Positions 54,048 to 62,849 of a DNA stretch of 64,000 nt are shown here, in pieces. Source of the DNA: Sulfitobacter mediterraneus. Lineage in GTDB: Bacteria; Pseudomonadota; Alphaproteobacteria; Rhodobacterales; Rhodobacteraceae. The notes under the pieces were generated by a model. The model did no database searches and was not told the origin of the DNA. It worked only from the letters and a program-made list of their open reading frames with translations. A program made the translations under genes and the position numbers. The stretch covers positions 1-64,000 of the forward strand of contig NZ_QBKU01000008.1 of the NCBI RefSeq assembly GCF_003054325.1, written 5' to 3'. The first letter of the stretch is position 1. Every line of letters starts with the position of its first letter.

Positions 54048-54491
54048 ATGTTTGCAGATTTTATCAAACGGCTGACCCAGCCTGATCCCGCCCCGCTGCC
54101 TGATGATGACGCCCGGCTTGCGCTGACCGCCCTACTGGTGCGAATCGCCCGGTCCGATAACGACTATGCCGCCAGCGAATCCCGCCTGATCGACCAGATC
54201 GTGATGCAGCGCTATGGGCTGGATGCTGATGCGGCCCGCGCCCTGCGCAGCGATGCCGAAACCCTTGAGACCGAAGCGCCGGACACCGTCCGCTTTACCC
54301 GCGCCATCAAGGATGCGGTTGCCTATGAGAACCGTCTGGCGGTGATTGAAGCACTTTGGCAGGTGGTTTTGGCCGATGGCAGCCGTTCTGACGAGGAAAA
54401 CGCACTGCTGCGTCTGGTGGCGAGCCTACTGGGAATCACGGATACAGACAGCGCAATGGCCCGAAAACGCATCGAAAACGCGCCAAACTGA
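54048..54491 (+). CDS. TerB-like helical protein, copy 2
   Basis: A 147-residue paralogue of the preceding protein: LLVRIARSDNDYAASESRLIDQIV and VVLADGSRSDEENALLRLVASLLGI align with its two acidic repeats. The two genes likely arose by tandem duplication and have diverged strongly at other positions. Role unknown. Confidence 0.78.
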   Translation: MFADFIKRLTQPDPAPLPDDDARLALTALLVRIARSDNDYAASESRLIDQIVMQRYGLDADAARALRSDAETLETEAPDTVRFTRAIKDAVAYENRLAVIEALWQVVLADGSRSDEENALLRLVASLLGITDTDSAMARKRIENAPN

Positions 54492-54608
54492 CCAGTTTCG
54501 GGGCGGAATGTGATCGAAACGGCCCGCAGGCAAAGCTCTGCGTTGCATTTGTTTTGGTTTTGGCTCTTTATGACCTACCGAAACGCCTAAAAAAGAGACA
54601 CGTCACAC

Positions 54609-55385
54609 GTGAACACACAAACGCCGGTCATCCAAATCAATAACCTCCACAAAGCCTATGGCGCACTGGAGGTTCTCAAAGGGGTGAGTATCACCGCCGA
54701 GCGCGGCCATGTGATTTCATTGATCGGATCGTCCGGTTCGGGCAAATCAACCCTGCTGCGGTGCTGTAACCTGCTTGAGGACAGCCAACAGGGCGAGGTG
54801 ATTTTCAAGGGCGAGCCTGTCGCGTGGAAAGGCACCGGCCATGGCCGCCGCCCTGCCGATGCCAAACAGGTGCTCCGCATCCGCACCAACCTGTCGATGG
54901 TGTTTCAGCAGTTTAACCTCTGGGCGCATATGTCGATCCTCCAAAACGTGATGGAAGCGCCGCTGACGGTGCTGGGCCGCGACCGCGCCGAGGTGGAAAA
55001 ATCCGCCCGCGCCTATCTCGACAAGGTTGGCATCGGCGACAAATGTGATGTCTATCCGGCGCAGTTGTCGGGCGGCCAGCAACAACGCGCGGCAATTGCA
55101 CGAGCTCTCTGCATGGAGCCTGAGGCGCTGCTCTTTGATGAACCAACCTCGGCGCTTGACCCCGAGTTGGAACAGGAAGTTGTCAAAGTGATCAAGGATC
55201 TGGCCGCCGAAGGCCGTACCATGATGATTGTGACCCATGATATGAAACTGGCCGCGGATGTGTCGGACACGGTGGTGTTCCTGCATCAGGGCCTGATCGA
55301 AGAACAAGGGGCGCCGGAGGCTGTTTTTGGCGCACCCAAATCCGAACGACTGCGCGGGTTCCTTTCGGCGACCCAACCTTCGTAA
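54609..55385 (+). CDS. Polar amino acid/amine ABC transporter, ATP-binding subunit
   Basis: A 258-residue ATPase of the HisP/OccP/GlnQ family. It has the Walker A GSSGSGKST (about 38-46), the signature LSGGQQQRAAIARAL (about 156-170) and the Walker B LLFDEPTSALD (about 178-188). The start is GTG at 54609. It leads a run of ATPase, binding protein and two permease genes, followed by amine-degrading genes. Confidence 0.94.
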   Translation: MNTQTPVIQINNLHKAYGALEVLKGVSITAERGHVISLIGSSGSGKSTLLRCCNLLEDSQQGEVIFKGEPVAWKGTGHGRRPADAKQVLRIRTNLSMVFQQFNLWAHMSILQNVMEAPLTVLGRDRAEVEKSARAYLDKVGIGDKCDVYPAQLSGGQQQRAAIARALCMEPEALLFDEPTSALDPELEQEVVKVIKDLAAEGRTMMIVTHDMKLAADVSDTVVFLHQGLIEEQGAPEAVFGAPKSERLRGFLSATQPS

Positions 55386-55413
55386 ACTAAAAAAACCAAA
55401 CGGGAGACTACTC

Positions 55414-56142
55414 ATGAAGAAGATTATCCTCGCTACGGCAGCGCTGGCGCTGACTGGCACGATGGCTTTCGCAGAAGGCAAAACCATCCGCATGGGCACT
55501 GAAGGTGCCTACCCTCCGTACAACTATCTCAATGATGACGGCAAAATTGACGGCTTTGAAATCGAGCTGGGCAATGAGCTGTGCAAACGCGCTGAGCTGA
55601 AGTGCGAATGGGTCACAAACGAGTGGGACAGCATCATCCCCAACCTCGTCTCAAGCAACTATGACACCATCATGGCCGGCATGAGCATCACCGATGAGCG
55701 CGACGAAGTCATTGATTTCACTCAGGACTACTTCCCGCCCACCGCCTCTGCCTATGTTGCTGCCTCCGAAGGTGCGGATCTGGAATCCGGTGTGGTTGCC
55801 GCACAGACATCCACCATTCAGGCCGGTCACATCGCGGCGAGCGGCGCACAGCTGGTTGAATTTGCAACGCCCGAAGAAACTGTCGCAGCCGTGCGCAAGG
55901 GCGAAGCAGACGCAGTGTTCGCGGACAAAGATTACCTCGCGCCACTGGTCGAAGCCTCCGGCGGTGAGTTGATGTTTGTTGGGCCAGACGTTCCATTGGG
56001 CGGCGGCATCGGCATGGGCCTGCGCGAAAGCGACGCCGAGCTGAAAACAAAGTTCGACGCAGCCATCACCGCGATGAAAGCGGACGGCACGCTCAACACC
56101 ATGTTGAAAAAGTGGTTCGGCGACGAAACCGCAACTTACTAA
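55414..56142 (+). CDS. Extracellular solute-binding protein, family 3
   Basis: A 242-residue periplasmic protein with a clear signal peptide (KKIILATAALALTGTMAFAEG). The mature start IRMGTEGAYPPYNYLNDDGKIDGFEIELGNELC is the family 3 pattern that binds amino acids, opines and related cations. Residues lining the ligand site cannot settle the substrate. GGGAG is 8 bases upstream of the ATG at 55414. The downstream genes make an amine or polyamine likely. Confidence 0.93.
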   Translation: MKKIILATAALALTGTMAFAEGKTIRMGTEGAYPPYNYLNDDGKIDGFEIELGNELCKRAELKCEWVTNEWDSIIPNLVSSNYDTIMAGMSITDERDEVIDFTQDYFPPTASAYVAASEGADLESGVVAAQTSTIQAGHIAASGAQLVEFATPEETVAAVRKGEADAVFADKDYLAPLVEASGGELMFVGPDVPLGGGIGMGLRESDAELKTKFDAAITAMKADGTLNTMLKKWFGDETATY

Positions 56143-56151
56143 ACCAATCAG

Positions 56152-56181
56152 GGGGAGGGCATCGCGTCCTCCCCTTACCTT
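56152..56181 (+). terminator. Hairpin between binding-protein and permease genes
   Basis: GGGGAGG (56152-56158) and CCTCCCC (56168-56174) form a 7-base stem with a 9-base loop, followed by TTACCTTTT. A partial terminator here would keep the binding protein in excess over the permeases, as is common in ABC importers. Confidence 0.6.
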
Positions 56182-56299
56182 TTGATAAGACACAGTTTCT
56201 ACAGCATCCACAGGTGCCGCCATTTTCGAATATTGCGCAGACCCCAGCCAGCTTGAAGGCTTTCGCTGGCTCAGTTGCTACCTGACCACGGGCAAGCAT

Positions 56300-57103
56300 A
56301 TGTCACTGTACTGGTCGGTCGTGACCGTGCTGACGCTCTTGGCAATCACCGCACCTGTTGCGCTTGCCTTTGGATTTGCCGGGGCATCCGCCGCGCGGTC
56401 GTCATTTTTCCCGCTGCGCTGGTTCGGCAAGGCCTATATCGCACTGGTGCGCGGCGTGCCGGATATCGCGTTTTTCCTGTTCTTTGTGATCGCGCTGGAC
56501 CAAGCAATCGAATTTCTGCGCCACAAGGTGCTCTGCCCCGATTGGGAAGAGCCCATTCGGCAGGGCAATGATTTTGTTGTCTGTCAGGCCGCCAAAATGC
56601 CGCTCAGCAGTGCACCGCAATGGGTGCATGAAAGCTATGGTTTCGGCATTGCCGTTGTGACCTTTGCCATTGTGTTTGGCGCCTTCGCCGCCAACGTTCT
56701 GTTCGGTGCCATGAGGGCCGTGCCCCGCGCCCAGCTTGAAACCGCCGAAGCCTACGGGATGTCACAGCGCCAGACCTTCTGGCGTGTATTGGTGCCGCAA
56801 ATGTGGGTCTTTGCCCTGCCCGGCCTCAGCAACCTCTGGATGGTTTTGATCAAAGCCACACCGCTGCTGTTCCTGCTAGGGGTCGAAGACATCGTCTATT
56901 GGGCCCGTGAACTGGGCGGGTCCAAAACACCCCGCTTTACCGACTATCCTCATGGCGACTGGCGCATGTGGTACTTCCTCGGTCTATTGGTTTTTTATCT
57001 GCTGTTCACACGGTTCTCCGAAGTGGTGCTTGACCGGATCATGGCGCGGCTCACCCATGGGCAGGCCACCACCGGCGGCGAAGCACAAAGGAAAGCGGCA
57101 TGA
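56300..57103 (+). CDS. ABC transporter permease (HisM/HisQ type), first
   Basis: A 267-residue inner-membrane permease. It has five or more helices and the ABC coupling motif in ETAEAYGMSQRQTFWRVLVPQ (about 146-166). Residues 74-111 are an inserted loop with two cysteines (VLCPDW, VVCQAA). The ATG at 56300 is the first standard start in frame, but the frame is open up to 56189 and the residues before it (FEYCADPSQLEG, WLSCYLTTGKH) look like the real N-terminus of related proteins. No ATG, GTG or TTG exists there; an ATT at 56222 is the closest candidate. Confidence 0.9.
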   Translation: MSLYWSVVTVLTLLAITAPVALAFGFAGASAARSSFFPLRWFGKAYIALVRGVPDIAFFLFFVIALDQAIEFLRHKVLCPDWEEPIRQGNDFVVCQAAKMPLSSAPQWVHESYGFGIAVVTFAIVFGAFAANVLFGAMRAVPRAQLETAEAYGMSQRQTFWRVLVPQMWVFALPGLSNLWMVLIKATPLLFLLGVEDIVYWARELGGSKTPRFTDYPHGDWRMWYFLGLLVFYLLFTRFSEVVLDRIMARLTHGQATTGGEAQRKAA

Positions 57104-57906
57104 GCTGTTGGCAAACCATTCAGGACTACGGCCTGCGTTCCCTCGGCTGGGGCGAACGCCTGCTGCCGCGTGAAAATTTCACCTTGTGTGATCAGTTTAC
57201 CCTGATCGGATCAGGTATGATCTGGAACGTCTACTTTGGCATTTTTGCCCTCGTCAGCGGTTTTTTCTTTGCCACGCTGGTGGCCCTTGGCAAGGCCAGT
57301 CCAAACCCCTGGCTGCGCAAACCGTCCGAGTGGTTTATCTTCCTGTTTCGCGGCTCACCGTTGTTTATCCAGTTCTTTTTTGGGTATTTTTTCTTTCTCA
57401 CGCTGAAAAGCCACTTTGCATTTTTCAGCCCCTTCACTGCCGCATGGCTGGGCGCGTTGATTGTACTTTTCCTCAACACCGCCGCCTATTCGGGTGAGAT
57501 TTTTTATGGCGCGTTGCAGTCCATCCCCAAAGGCGATGTAGAGGCGGCGGATGCTTACGGTCTGTCAGGCTGGAACCGGTTCCGCCGGGTGATCTGGCCG
57601 ACGATGCTACGCCTTGCATGGCCGGCCTATACCAACGAGGCGATCTTTCTGTTCCACGCTACAACTCTGGTGTTTTTCAGTGGTTTCCCCGCATGGCAGC
57701 AGCGCGGTGATGCGCTCTATTATGCCAGCTATTTTGCGGACAAAACCTTTAACCCCTTTGTCCCCTATCCGATCCTTGCGGGCTATTTCATCTTGCTGAC
57801 GATCATCGTGATTTCGGTCTTTGGGCTGATCAATGCGCGGCTGAACCGGCATTTGCCGCAGGCAGCAAAACGCAAAATTCGCTTGCGTCCCAATCTGATC
57901 CGGTAG
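57100..57906 (+). CDS. ABC transporter permease, second
   Basis: A 268-residue inner-membrane permease of the same family. The helix pattern is similar, and the coupling motif is VEAADAYGLSGWNRFRRVIWPT (about 147-168). It starts with an ATG overlapping the stop of the first permease gene (57100-57103). The two permeases probably make a heterodimer with the ATPase and binding protein just upstream. Confidence 0.93.
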   Translation: MSCWQTIQDYGLRSLGWGERLLPRENFTLCDQFTLIGSGMIWNVYFGIFALVSGFFFATLVALGKASPNPWLRKPSEWFIFLFRGSPLFIQFFFGYFFFLTLKSHFAFFSPFTAAWLGALIVLFLNTAAYSGEIFYGALQSIPKGDVEAADAYGLSGWNRFRRVIWPTMLRLAWPAYTNEAIFLFHATTLVFFSGFPAWQQRGDALYYASYFADKTFNPFVPYPILAGYFILLTIIVISVFGLINARLNRHLPQAAKRKIRLRPNLIR

Positions 57907-58022
57907 TATCCAGAATTTGATCAAATTATCCGGCGCGTGGGCGGCGGGTGCCTTTTGGACCGTGATGTAGCCCATCACGCCCGAACAGAGCGGCGTATGC
58001 CCACCGCCTTTTCAGGTGTGTT

Positions 58023-59357
58023 ATGAACAATTGGCTCCGCAAACATCCTCAAGTCCGCACAATCCGTGTGGCCGCCGCTGATCTCAATGGCCAGCCGCGC
58101 GGCAAACGCATTCCCACCCGCTTTGCCGATAAGGTCACAACCGACGGCACCCGCTTTCCTTTCTCGGTGCTTAGCCTTGATATCTGGGGCGAAGACATCG
58201 ACGACAGCCCGCTGGTGTTTGAAACCGGCGACCGCGACGGCGTTCTGAAACCAACCGAGCGTGGCTTTATGCCGATGCCATGGCTCGATGCGCCCTCCGC
58301 CCTGCTGCCGATCTGGATGTTCCATGAGGATGGCCGCCCCTATGGCGGTGATCCGCGCCATGCCTTGCGCGCGGTGCTGGACCGGTTCAAGGCGCGCGGC
58401 CTGACGCCTGTCTGTGCGGTCGAGCTTGAGTTTTTCCTGATCGACGATTCGGGTCGCAACCTGCAAATCCCGATCTCGCCACGCTCTGGCAAGCGGCGCA
58501 AAGCGGCTGAAACTCTGTCGATCCGCGCATTGGACCAGTTCGATGCCTTCTTTACCGATCTTTATGACGCCTGTGAGGAAATGGATATTCCCGCCGACAC
58601 CGCGATCAGCGAGGCAGGTTTGGGCCAGTTTGAGATCAACCTGATGCATTGCGACGATGCCTTGCGGGCGGCGGATGATGCATGGTTATTCAAAATGCTG
58701 GTCAAGGGACTGGCCCGCCGCCATGGGTTTGCAGCCTCGTTCATGGCCAAACCCTATGAGGATTATCCCGGCTCCGGCTTGCACACCCACTTTTCCGTGC
58801 TGGATCAGGACGGCAACAACGTCTTTGACAATGGCGGCGAAGAGGGCACCGATACAATGCGCCACGCGGTTGCGGGCTGTTTGCAGGCGATGCCCGGCTC
58901 CGCGCTGGTTTTTGCGCCCCATGCCAACAGCTTTGACCGGATGGTGCCGGGCAGTCACGCGCCCACCGGCGTCAGCTGGGCCTATGAAAACCGCACCTCA
59001 TCCATCCGTATCCCATCGGGCAGTCACAAGGCCCGCCGGATTGAACACCGCGTGTCGGGCGGCGATGTGAACCCCTATCTGATGTTGGCCGCCGTTCTTG
59101 GCGCCGCGATCAACGGGATCGAAGACGGGATTGAGCCACCTGCCCCGATCACCGGCAACGCCTATGCCGCCGATCTGCCGCAAATTCCCGGCGATTGGCC
59201 CTCGGCGATTGATATGTTTGAAAAAGACCCTGCCGTCGCGCGGATCTTTGCGCCCGAGCTGATCCGCAACTTCGTGCTGACCAAACGGCAGGAGGTCCAT
59301 TATATGGCCGAGCTGACCCCGCAAGAGCAGGTCGAAATTTACCTCGATACCGTGTAA
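58023..59357 (+). CDS. Glutamine synthetase-family gamma-glutamyl-amine ligase, copy 1
   Basis: A 444-residue enzyme of the PuuA/GlnA-like family. Metal and glutamate contacts are seen in VELEFFLID (about 138-146), GLGQFEINLMHCDD (about 200-213) and GSGLHTHFSVLD (about 248-259). The ATP/substrate region is ENRTSSIRIP near 325. It likely joins glutamate to an amine, using ATP, as the first step of the gamma-glutamyl route. It is the first of two such genes in this run. Confidence 0.87.
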   Translation: MNNWLRKHPQVRTIRVAAADLNGQPRGKRIPTRFADKVTTDGTRFPFSVLSLDIWGEDIDDSPLVFETGDRDGVLKPTERGFMPMPWLDAPSALLPIWMFHEDGRPYGGDPRHALRAVLDRFKARGLTPVCAVELEFFLIDDSGRNLQIPISPRSGKRRKAAETLSIRALDQFDAFFTDLYDACEEMDIPADTAISEAGLGQFEINLMHCDDALRAADDAWLFKMLVKGLARRHGFAASFMAKPYEDYPGSGLHTHFSVLDQDGNNVFDNGGEEGTDTMRHAVAGCLQAMPGSALVFAPHANSFDRMVPGSHAPTGVSWAYENRTSSIRIPSGSHKARRIEHRVSGGDVNPYLMLAAVLGAAINGIEDGIEPPAPITGNAYAADLPQIPGDWPSAIDMFEKDPAVARIFAPELIRNFVLTKRQEVHYMAELTPQEQVEIYLDTV

Positions 59358-59366
59358 GGCAAGAAC

Positions 59367-60056
59367 ATGAAGATTGGCATTCTCCAAACCGGTCATTCCC
59401 CCGATGAGCTTAAGGACGAGTTGGGCAACTACGGCGAAATGTTTCCCAAGCTGCTGGACGGCCACGGGTTTGATTTCGAAGTCTGGTCTGTGGTGGACGG
59501 TGTGTTCCCCGATCGCATGGATCAGGCAGATGGCTGGCTGATCACCGGATCAAAACACGGCGCCTATGAGGATCACGACTGGATACCACCGCTCGAAGAG
59601 TTCATCCGCAATAGCTATGCCGCGCATCGCCCGATGGTTGGCATCTGCTTTGGTCATCAGGTCATTGCCCAAGCGCTTGGCGGCACTGTCGAGAAATTTG
59701 ATGGCGGCTGGTCCGTTGGCCGCACCGAATATGACATCGACGGGCGCAAACTGGCGCTCAATGCGTGGCATCAGGATCAAGTCACTGCCCTGCCCGAAGG
59801 CGCAAAGGTGATCGGCTCCACTGATTTTTGCAAGAACGCGGCGCTGGTCTACGATGACCGGATCTGGACCATCCAACCGCACCCCGAATTTGGTCATGCC
59901 TTCATTGACGGGCTGATCAAAACACGCGGCAAAGGCGTTGTCCCGGATGACCAACTGGCCGCCGCCGCAAAAGAACTGGGCGCCCCTCTACACAATCAGG
60001 ACATCGCCAATCAAATAGCAACATTCTTCAAGACAAAGCTGAAAGAGAGGGCCTAA
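59367..60056 (+). CDS. Type 1 glutamine amidotransferase (PuuD-like)
   Basis: A 229-residue class I amidotransferase-fold protein. The nucleophile is Cys in GICFGHQ (about 92-98), and the other triad members are in PHPEF (about 171-175). It has no synthetase domain and sits between the two gamma-glutamyl-amine synthetase genes. A role as a gamma-glutamyl hydrolase, releasing the product acid from the glutamyl group, is the best guess; it is not the classic PuuD by length or motif alone. It overlaps the next gene by 1 base (TAATG). Confidence 0.82.
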   Translation: MKIGILQTGHSPDELKDELGNYGEMFPKLLDGHGFDFEVWSVVDGVFPDRMDQADGWLITGSKHGAYEDHDWIPPLEEFIRNSYAAHRPMVGICFGHQVIAQALGGTVEKFDGGWSVGRTEYDIDGRKLALNAWHQDQVTALPEGAKVIGSTDFCKNAALVYDDRIWTIQPHPEFGHAFIDGLIKTRGKGVVPDDQLAAAAKELGAPLHNQDIANQIATFFKTKLKERA

Positions 60057-61414
60057 TGGCCGACTGGACCCAAAACCTGCCAAAACCCGCACAGGACTAC
60101 CTCACGGGCCGGCGTCTTGACGAAGTGGAATGTGTCATCCCCGACCTGCCCGGCATCGCCCGCGGCAAGGCGGTTCCGGCCAGCAAATTTGCCCGGCAGG
60201 ATTACTTTCATCTGCCCGACAGCATCTTTTACCAAACCATCACCGGCAATTGGGGCGAGGCCGCAGGCGATGAAGGGTTCATCGAAAAGGACATGATCCT
60301 TAAACCCGACATGGACACCGCAACCGCCGCCCCCTGGACCGGGGACTGGACGCTGCAAGTGATCCACGACGCCTATGACCGCGACGATCAGCCGGTGCCT
60401 TTCTCGCCGCGCAACGTCCTCAAACGGGTGGTGCAGCTTTACCGCGACAAAGGCTGGGAGCCGGTCGTGGCCCCCGAGATGGAGTTTTTTCTGGTCGCCC
60501 GCAACCTGGACCCCGCCCACGAGATTGAGCCGATGATCGGCCGCTCTGGCCGCCCCGCCGCCGCGCGGCAGGCCTATTCCATGACTGCCGTGGATGAATT
60601 TGGCCCCGTCATCGACGACATCTACGATTTCGCCGAGGCGCAGGGGTTTGAGATCGACGGCATCACCCAGGAAGGCGGCGCAGGCCAGCTTGAGATCAAC
60701 CTGCTGCACGGTGATCCGGTCAAACTGGCCGACGAGGTGTTTTACTTTAAACGGCTGATCCGCGAGGCGGCCCTGCGCCACGATTGTTATGCCACCTTTA
60801 TGGCCAAACCCATCGAGGATGAGCCGGGATCGGCCATGCATATCCACCATTCGGTATTGGACAGCAAAACCGGCAAAAACATCTTCTCTGCTGAAGACGG
60901 CACTGAAACCCCTGCTTTCATGCATTTCATTGCCGGCCTGCAAAACCACATGCCAGACGCGCTTGCGGTGATTGCGCCCTACGTGAACAGCTACCGCCGC
61001 TATGTCAAAGACCACGCCGCACCGATCAACCTCGAATGGGGCCGCGACAACCGCACCACGGGCATCCGTGTACCGCTTTCCGGCCCTGCCGCGCGGCGCG
61101 TCGAAAACCGCCTCGCTGGTATGGACTGCAACCCCTATCTGGGCATCGCCGCATCGCTGGCCTGCGGGTATCTGGGACTGACCGAGGGCAAAACCCCTGC
61201 CGAGGAATTCAAAGGCGACGCCTATGACGGCGACGGCGATATCCCTCAGGTTCTCGGCTCTGCCCTTGATTTGTTTGATGAGGCATCGGCCCTACACAGC
61301 GTTCTCGGCACCGAATTTGCCCGCGTCTATTCGATCGTGAAACGCGCCGAATATGACGAGTTTTTGCAGGTGATCTCCCCGTGGGAACGTGAACATTTGT
61401 TGATGAACGTCTGA
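60056..61414 (+). CDS. Glutamine synthetase-family gamma-glutamyl-amine ligase, copy 2
   Basis: A 452-residue paralogue of the first ligase. The same blocks are seen, with differences: APEMEFFLVAR, GAGQLEINLLHGD, GSAMHIHHSVLD and RDNRTTGIRVP. It lacks the WAYENRTS pattern of the first and has LEWGRDNRT, closer to E. coli PuuA. The two copies may differ in amine preference. It overlaps the amidotransferase stop by one base and is followed by the oxidase gene. Confidence 0.88.
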   Translation: MADWTQNLPKPAQDYLTGRRLDEVECVIPDLPGIARGKAVPASKFARQDYFHLPDSIFYQTITGNWGEAAGDEGFIEKDMILKPDMDTATAAPWTGDWTLQVIHDAYDRDDQPVPFSPRNVLKRVVQLYRDKGWEPVVAPEMEFFLVARNLDPAHEIEPMIGRSGRPAAARQAYSMTAVDEFGPVIDDIYDFAEAQGFEIDGITQEGGAGQLEINLLHGDPVKLADEVFYFKRLIREAALRHDCYATFMAKPIEDEPGSAMHIHHSVLDSKTGKNIFSAEDGTETPAFMHFIAGLQNHMPDALAVIAPYVNSYRRYVKDHAAPINLEWGRDNRTTGIRVPLSGPAARRVENRLAGMDCNPYLGIAASLACGYLGLTEGKTPAEEFKGDAYDGDGDIPQVLGSALDLFDEASALHSVLGTEFARVYSIVKRAEYDEFLQVISPWEREHLLMNV

Positions 61415-61441
61415 TCCCCGGACCACCAAGAGGTGACCCAA

Positions 61442-62746
61442 GTGAACCTGCTTTATGCCAATGACCGGCGCGGCCAGTATCCAGACAGCTGGTACGCCGC
61501 AACCGCCACGCCAATAGACCGTTTCCCAACTCTGAAAGGGGCGCAAAGGGCCGACGTTTGTGTGGTCGGCGGCGGCTATACTGGCCTTTCAGCGGCGCTA
61601 CATCTGGCGGAGGCCGGTCGCGACGTGATCTTGATCGACGCGCAGCGTGTCGGCTTTGGCGCATCGGGACGCAATGGCGGGCAATTGGGCAGCGGACAGC
61701 GGGTCGAGCAAGATGCGCTGGAAAAGATGCTGGGCGATCCGAACGCCGCCACCCTGTGGCAGATGGGCGAAGAGGCAAAGAAGTTGGTCAAGTCCCTGAT
61801 CAAAGAGCATAATATCGACTGTCACCTTAAACCCGGCGTGGCCTGGACTGCTTCAGACAAGGGCGATCTGAACCATCTGCACGCCTATGCCGACCATCTG
61901 CAAACCCGCTATGGCTATGACCAGATCGAAACACTGGACCACGCGGCACTGCAATCGGTCTGCCCTTCACCGGACTACGTGGGCGGCGTGCTCGACATGG
62001 GCGCGGCGCATCTGCACCCCCTCAATTATGCGCTGGGTCTGGCCAAGGCCGCCGCCGCTGCGGGTGTGCGTATCTTTGAAACCAGCCCCGCCCACCACAT
62101 CAGCGAAGGTTCCAAAACCACCGTGCAAACCGACGCGGGCCGGATCGAGGCCGACCACGTGATCCTTGCCTGCAACGGCTATCTTGGCGGGCTGAACCGC
62201 AAAGTGGCGGCGCGGGTGATGCCGATCAACAATTTCATCGCCGCGACTGCCCCCTTGGGGGAGGGCATCAAAGACGTGCTGCCCCGCGATGTCGCCGTGG
62301 CCGACAGCCGCTTTGTGGTCAACTATTTCCGTCTGTCCCACGATGGCAGATTGCTGTTTGGCGGCGGCGAAAGCTACGGCTACCGTTTCCCCACCGATAT
62401 CGCCGCCAAAGTCCGCAAACCCATGACCGAGATATTTCCACATCTCAAGGACGTCCCCATCGACTACGCTTGGGGCGGCACACTTGGTATCACCATGAAA
62501 CGCCTGCCCTATGTGGCGCGTGTGGCCTCGAACATTCTCTCTGCCTCTGGCTATTCCGGCCACGGCGTCGGCACCGCAACCCACGCCGGCGCATTGATGG
62601 CCCGCGCGGTTCAAGGGGACAGCGACGGTTTTGACACAATGGCCGCGATCCCGACCCGCCCCTTCCCCGGTGGCGCGGCCCTGCGCAACCCGCTACTGGT
62701 CCTCGCGATGAGCTGGTATTCCCTGCGCGACCGGCTGGGCATCTGA
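61442..62746 (+). CDS. Gamma-glutamylputrescine oxidase-like FAD enzyme (PuuB/OrdL)
   Basis: A 434-residue flavoenzyme of the DAO superfamily. The Rossmann motif is VCVVGGGYTGLSAALHL (about 40-56), and GFGASGRNGGQLGSGQR (about 74-90) is the flavin-attachment-like region of PuuB. AWGGTLGITMKRLPY lies near 345. It should oxidise a gamma-glutamyl-amine to the aldehyde. I start at GTG 61442, with AAGAGG at 61427-61432 upstream; a GTG at 61433 overlaps that site. An aldehyde dehydrogenase for the next step is not in this run; one is at 30151-31650. Confidence 0.88.
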   Translation: MNLLYANDRRGQYPDSWYAATATPIDRFPTLKGAQRADVCVVGGGYTGLSAALHLAEAGRDVILIDAQRVGFGASGRNGGQLGSGQRVEQDALEKMLGDPNAATLWQMGEEAKKLVKSLIKEHNIDCHLKPGVAWTASDKGDLNHLHAYADHLQTRYGYDQIETLDHAALQSVCPSPDYVGGVLDMGAAHLHPLNYALGLAKAAAAAGVRIFETSPAHHISEGSKTTVQTDAGRIEADHVILACNGYLGGLNRKVAARVMPINNFIAATAPLGEGIKDVLPRDVAVADSRFVVNYFRLSHDGRLLFGGGESYGYRFPTDIAAKVRKPMTEIFPHLKDVPIDYAWGGTLGITMKRLPYVARVASNILSASGYSGHGVGTATHAGALMARAVQGDSDGFDTMAAIPTRPFPGGAALRNPLLVLAMSWYSLRDRLGI

Positions 62747-62849
62747 GCAACCCGTTACAAGAGTTTCACACCGCCACTATTGCTTGGCTCTTGGTCTGTT
62801 CTAGCATTTGTTTTACAAATTCGAAAACAACAATTCGGATTCTTGAAAT

